64,000 bases of DNA from Ursus arctos (Eukaryota > Chordata > Mammalia > Carnivora > Ursidae): NCBI RefSeq assembly GCF_023065955.2, contig NW_026622963.1:10299001-10363000 (forward strand), read 5' to 3'. The notes below the pieces were generated by a model. It did not search any database, had not been told where the DNA came from, and worked only from the letters and a program-made list of their open reading frames with translations. Positions 62,326-64,000 of this stretch are shown here, piece by piece. Positions within the stretch are counted from its first letter, which is position 1; each line of letters opens with the position of its first letter. The translations under genes and the position numbers were made by a program.

Positions 62326-62512
62326 TTTTTTTTAAGATTTTATTTATTTGTCAGAGAGAGAGTGAGCGAGCACAAACGGGGGAGTGGCAGGCAGAGTGAG
62401 AGGCAGGCTCCCTGCTGAGCAAGGAGCCTGATGTGGGGCTCAATCCCAGGACCCCGGATCCTGACCTGAGCCAAAGGCAGACTCTCAACCGACTGAGCCA
62501 CCCAGGCATCCC
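62326..62512 (-). mobile_element. Can-SINE
   Basis: Poly-T preceded by a short TG run, AAGATTTTATTTATTTGTCA, and a head ending CCCAGGCATCCC. Confidence 0.92.
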
Positions 62513-62809
62513 ACAGCTCTGTTCTCAAACTATCTGATGACTAGAAAGTTGAACCTTTTAGAGTTTCCATTCTCATAGGTCATGACTGTATTTCCACTGT
62601 GGAATAAAAATTCCCTCAAATGAAACTTTACTCAAAAAAAAAATGCCAGAGAATGTGAAAAACATATACAAGAAGAGAGCAAAATGTTAACTGCAGTATC
62701 AATTTGTCTATTTTACTTTAAAATTCTCAAAAACCACTAAGCCATTCTATTTTTAGGAAGATACATCCTTTTTGAAGTGCTAGTAGCTATGACAACTACT
62801 TATTTTTAA

Positions 62810-63065
62810 CATTTAAAAAAGTCTTAAATGACAAGTATGTGTATTTGTAGATAAATGGACACAGTGCAAGGTCAGAAGGGTGACTGATCTGACAGTGACA
62901 GAAAGGCCAGCAACTGGAGATGGTTAAATTGTAATTAGTCCAGACAATGGGTTCTAATATGGCCATTAAGACAATGCCTATGATAACCTGGTAATATAGG
63001 GAGAAGCTTAAGATACAGTGTTCAAGAGAGGGGGAGAAGAAAAAAAAAAGCAGTGTAAAAAAAAG
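62810..63065 (+). repeat. Old LINE-1-like fragment
   Basis: 'AACTGGAGATGGTTAAATTG' followed by 'GGGTTCTAATATGGCCATTA' and 'AAGCTTAAGATACAGTGTTC' resemble the 3' region of an old L1. The family is not assigned. Confidence 0.5.
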
Positions 63066-63595
63066 TGTATCTAAAAGCATGGTCCCTACCACACAGACAC
63101 TTCTACTTAAGACCTTCTTGCTGAAACAGACCATGTCACTGACTCCCCATCTGTACCCTCTTCTTGGATATCTGGCCCCTCCTAGAGTCTTTGGAAAGGA
63201 CAGCCCTATAAAATCAGGGACAACTGGATAGCTCACACTCCCAAGCTAAGCTGCTCAGATTCTCTCTCCTGCTAATTTGAAGTGACACAGTGAATGTGTC
63301 ACTTTTTTTTTTTTCTTCAGATGAACATCTAGACATTCGTCAAGCAATGGTGAGGCCAGAGGTACTGCAATGGCAAGGCAAAGCCCCACGGGGCTGGAGA
63401 AGCCTTGAGTACATGGCCAAATGTCCATCTGCAGAGAGAAGCATGAGAATGAAGCAGATTTCCAGAAAGAAGGCATGCAGGAGAGGGAAAAAAACAAACT
63501 TCCCAGTCCAATCCCTACATTGGCCATTTTCTGAGTTCTGTACTAGGTTATCTGCGAGACCGCCTATTGTGTTAAGACAAATCCCTATTAAACTA
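63066..63595. other. SIN3A intronic stretch, nothing recognised
   Basis: I looked for the next upstream SIN3A exon on the minus strand and did not find it. No clear repeat or gene is visible. Confidence 0.5.
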
Positions 63596-63917
63596 CAGCT
63601 GATCCTTGAACAACATGACGGGTAGGGGCACTAAACCCTCCACACAGCCGAAAATCTGCATATAACTTTTGAGTCCCCCAAAAGCTAACCAGTCATAGCC
63701 TACTACTGACCAATAGCCTTACTGATAACACTCAACAAATATTTTGTATGTTATATGTATTATATATCACATTTTTACAATAAAGCTAGAAAGTATTATT
63801 AAGAAAATCATAAGGAAGAGAAAACGCATTTACAGTGCTATGCTGTATTTATTGAAAGGAATCCACGTGTAAGTGAACCAGCACAGTTCAAAGGCCTGTT
63901 GTTCAAGCCATCAACTG
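63596..63917 (+). mobile_element. Tigger2-like non-autonomous mariner DNA transposon
   Basis: A 322-bp element with matching inverted ends (CAGCTGATCCTTGAACAACA and …TTGTTCAAGCCATCAACTG) and TA on both sides, the target duplication of Tc1/mariner elements. The internal 'TTTGTATGTTATATGTATTA' is typical. It encodes no transposase. Confidence 0.88.
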
Positions 63918-64000
63918 TACTCTGAAAAAGGTGAATGTATGGCTTGACCTTGAAATACACGTTCTACCTCCAGTCAGCAATGAACCCTGGGAGAACAACA

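Noticed and set aside
62796..63236. 146-codon minus-strand ORF as a possible upstream SIN3A exon
   Set aside because: Its translation does not resemble SIN3A, and no splice sites fit. It overlaps old L1-like sequence.

Overview
This window is mammalian genomic DNA. It carries four vertebrate protein-coding genes with ordinary spliced structure and dense interspersed repeats. The SINEs are carnivore-type tRNA-Lys-derived Can-SINEs. Many belong to a young subfamily with a 'GGCGCCTGGGTGGCACAGCGG' type head and a 'CTCCGCTAGGAGCCTGCTTC' type body, which I associate with bears (Ursidae). The order Carnivora is secure; bear is an inference. The gene order COMMD4(+) - NEIL1(+) - MAN2C1(-) - SIN3A(-) matches the segment of human chromosome 15q24.2.

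Layout. 1-3.78 kb is GC-rich, mostly single-copy sequence with an old MIR and a few exon-like blocks that I could not assign. 3.78-11.25 kb is two sense-orientation LINE-1 remnants riddled with SINEs. 11.25-12.7 kb holds a MER5A and an antisense L1 remnant. A CpG-rich promoter at about 12.75-13.13 kb starts COMMD4 (8 coding exons, 13124-18307, 199 aa). 18.55-22.8 kb is intergenic: a MaLR-type LTR, one SINE and old L1 pieces. A second CpG-rich promoter at about 22.8-23.35 kb precedes NEIL1 (9 coding exons, 24500-29700, 390 aa). NEIL1 and MAN2C1 converge, with their poly(A) signals about 0.5 kb apart. MAN2C1 (26 coding exons, complement 30521-41508, 1040 aa) starts in a third CpG island at about 40.9-41.75 kb. 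41.76-43.6 kb is intergenic. SIN3A follows on the minus strand: its 3' UTR and last five coding exons (266 codons plus stop) lie in 43.6-61.36 kb, and the rest of the gene lies beyond the right edge. SIN3A introns here are mostly L1 and SINE sequence, with an ERV-type LTR. A Tigger-like DNA transposon sits near the right end.

Function. The four genes do not form a pathway. COMMD4 is a COMM-domain subunit of the Commander complex, NEIL1 a base-excision-repair DNA glycosylase, MAN2C1 a cytosolic alpha-mannosidase acting on free oligosaccharides, and SIN3A the scaffold of the SIN3/HDAC corepressor. All three complete genes have intact frames across every exon junction I assembled by hand, and their lengths equal the human proteins.

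I found no unknown gene system. The best second-look items are: the conserved genomic AAA codon at NEIL1 residue 242, the known A-to-I recoding site; a GC-AG intron in MAN2C1 with an in-frame GT donor 15 nt further on; the COMMD4 first coding exon, which contains only the ATG; a weak COMMD4 exon 2 donor; and several inverted or nested SINE pairs inside transcription units.
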